Positions 5,431 through 5,535 of a stretch of 5,535 bases of DNA are shown piece by piece. Under the pieces are notes generated by a model. That model was not told the origin of the DNA. It saw only the letters and a list, made by a program, of their open reading frames with translations, and did not search any database. Both the position numbers and the translations under genes were made by a program. Source of the stretch: Bacteroidales bacterium (GTDB lineage Bacteria > Bacteroidota > Bacteroidia > Bacteroidales > NBLH01); the NCBI GenBank assembly GCA_029933755.1, contig JAOZNO010000282.1, positions 1 through 5,535 of the forward strand, written 5' to 3'. Positions within the stretch are counted from its first letter, which is position 1, and the number at the start of each line of letters is the position of its first letter.

Positions 5431-5535
5431 ATGAAAAATAAAGAAATATACTGGAAAGATGTTGTCAAAATTCTCAAAGAAGGCGGTGACAGCAAAAACT
5501 TTGACATTAATTTTAATAATGAAAAAGTTGAATTT
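5431..5535 (+). CDS. Unrecognised protein, N-terminal part only (runs off right edge)
   Basis: An ATG with an A-rich leader (caatcaaaca) opens a frame of 35 codons that is still open at the last base. It reads MKNKEIYWKDVVKILKEGG, then DSKNFDINFNNEKVEF. The start is mostly charged and helical in character, with no signal peptide or membrane segment, so the product is probably cytoplasmic. I do not recognise the family. It is supported as a real gene by the Bacteroidota-style leader, the balanced composition of the peptide and the absence of stops, but 35 codons is short evidence. The 300-bp gap ahead of it suggests its own promoter. Confidence 0.6.
   Translation, partial: MKNKEIYWKDVVKILKEGGDSKNFDINFNNEKVEF

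Noticed and set aside
5163..5441. 92-codon open frame on the + strand across the heptamer array
   Set aside because: Its translation (LCESLRILRGTLC, then AKEHKGLTKLRKE) is just the CTTTGYG repeat read as codons, a recalled type of false ORF in Bacteroidota. It also overlaps the better-supported start at 5431.

Overview
The window reads as a chromosomal segment from a member of the Bacteroidota, probably near Bacteroidales/Marinilabiliales. The DNA is AT-rich and most stops are TAA. No gene start has a clear Shine-Dalgarno; the leaders are A-rich instead. The first gene is the deoxynucleoside kinase type common in that phylum, and one TAnnTTTG-like promoter box is present. The placement is inferred from these traits and from recalled protein similarity, not from a search.

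All genes lie on the + strand. (1) Bases 1-510 hold the 3' part of a deoxynucleoside kinase whose P-loop lies off the left edge. (2) Bases 652-1017 hold a RhuM-family protein reduced to its N-terminal third, with a near-perfect 27-bp palindrome inside the coding sequence. (3) galE (UDP-glucose 4-epimerase, 1031-2056) starts 13 bp later. (4) A lipoprotein with an alpha/beta-hydrolase domain and a helical, TPR-like C-terminus (2070-3488) follows after another 13 bp and is probably co-transcribed with galE. (5) A CPBP-family membrane protease gene (about 3557-4282) has an unclear start beside an eight-T tract. (6) A short-chain dehydrogenase (4405-5130) follows a leader with a small heptamer repeat. 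(7) Bases 5131-5430 are non-coding and repeat-rich. They hold an AT-rich hairpin, an inverted array of CTTTGYG heptamers spaced 10-11-10 bp on each side of a dyad, and a possible folded element. (8) A new gene begins at 5431 and runs off the right edge.

The genes do not form an obvious pathway: nucleotide salvage, sugar-nucleotide supply, an envelope hydrolase, a membrane protease and a reductase sit side by side. No mobile element, CRISPR array or known defence system is complete here. The most unusual items are the mirrored, helically spaced heptamer array, the palindrome that encodes almost the same peptide on both strands of the RhuM gene, and the poly-T tract at the CPBP start.
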